A stretch of 64,000 bases of DNA, taken from positions 18,166,001 to 18,230,000 of the forward strand of contig NC_068569.1 of assembly GCF_025698545.1 (NCBI RefSeq). The letters are read 5' to 3'. The notes beneath the pieces were generated by a model. That model ran no database searches. It was not told where the DNA came from and saw nothing but the letters and a program-made list of their open reading frames with translations. Positions 63,946 to 64,000 of this stretch are shown here, one piece after another; position 1 is the stretch's first letter, and each line of letters begins with the position of its first letter. A program made the position numbers and the translations under genes. Source of the stretch: Gossypium raimondii. Taxonomy: Eukaryota; Streptophyta; Magnoliopsida; Malvales; Malvaceae.

Positions 63946-64000
63946 TAGGGGTGAGCATTCGATCGAATCGAATCGAAAATTTTCGAGTTAATCGAGTTTT
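63946..64000. mobile_element. Left end of a hAT-type MITE, cut by the window edge
   Basis: TAGGGGTGAGCATTCGATCG followed by TCGAAT-type short repeats fits the terminal sequence of a common plant hAT-like MITE. It interrupts the copia reverse transcriptase directly after YGLK. The other end is outside the window. Confidence 0.5.

Noticed and set aside
1..64000. CRISPR arrays, rRNA, or tRNA genes
   Set aside because: None seen. CRISPR is not expected in a plant nuclear genome, and no cloverleaf or rRNA core sequence was recognised by eye; a tRNA scan was not possible.

Overview
The window is plant nuclear DNA. It has intron-containing genes with GT/AG junctions, AT-rich spacers and many nested retroelements and small DNA transposons. 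Gene families and repeats (long LTRs starting TGTAACACCCC, clusters of the motif CACACGGGCGTGTG, GC-ended hAT-type MITEs) point to a eudicot, most likely Malvaceae and probably cotton (Gossypium). The species is inferred from memory of repeat families, not measured.

Six protein genes could be assembled exon by exon with consistent phase. (1) Minus strand, 1-6737: a ULP2-type SUMO protease. Thirteen exons of the catalytic part look sound, but the first exon has GTG where ATG is expected and a one-base frameshift; the 3' end runs off the window. (2) Plus, 12984-14018: a single-exon J-domain protein with a Cys-rich segment and a C-terminal AT-hook. (3) Plus, 17304-20101: a PWWP-domain protein, 8 exons, 313 aa. 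(4) Plus, 33165-33943: a bHLH factor of the bHLH30/TMO5-like group, 2 exons, 230 aa. (5) Plus, 36331-38332: a plastid-type beta carbonic anhydrase, 10 exons, 317 aa, with Cys at a position where I expect Arg or Ala. (6) Plus, 40202-44829: AP-4 complex subunit mu, 13 exons, 451 aa, intact. The genes are unrelated in function and share no evident pathway.

The rest is spacer and transposable elements. A 2.66 kb TIR element (9459-12119) carries a captured, intron-retaining piece of the splicing-factor gene PRP18. A degenerate, internally deleted LINE (22557-30953) is split by a solo LTR (TSD GTATG), which itself contains a hAT-type MITE and a second, 2.9 kb solo LTR. A gag-only LTR element (51270-58076) is split by two solo LTRs with perfect TSDs (GAGAT, ACAAT). 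A 1.13 kb foldback element with a perfect 9-bp TSD (59979-61112) is built from about 105-bp repeats arranged head to head. The window ends in a broken Ty1/copia reverse transcriptase cut by another MITE.

I found no unmistakably new biochemical system. The best leads are the PRP18-carrying transposon, the foldback repeat element, the ULP2 first-exon lesions and the carbonic anhydrase substitution.
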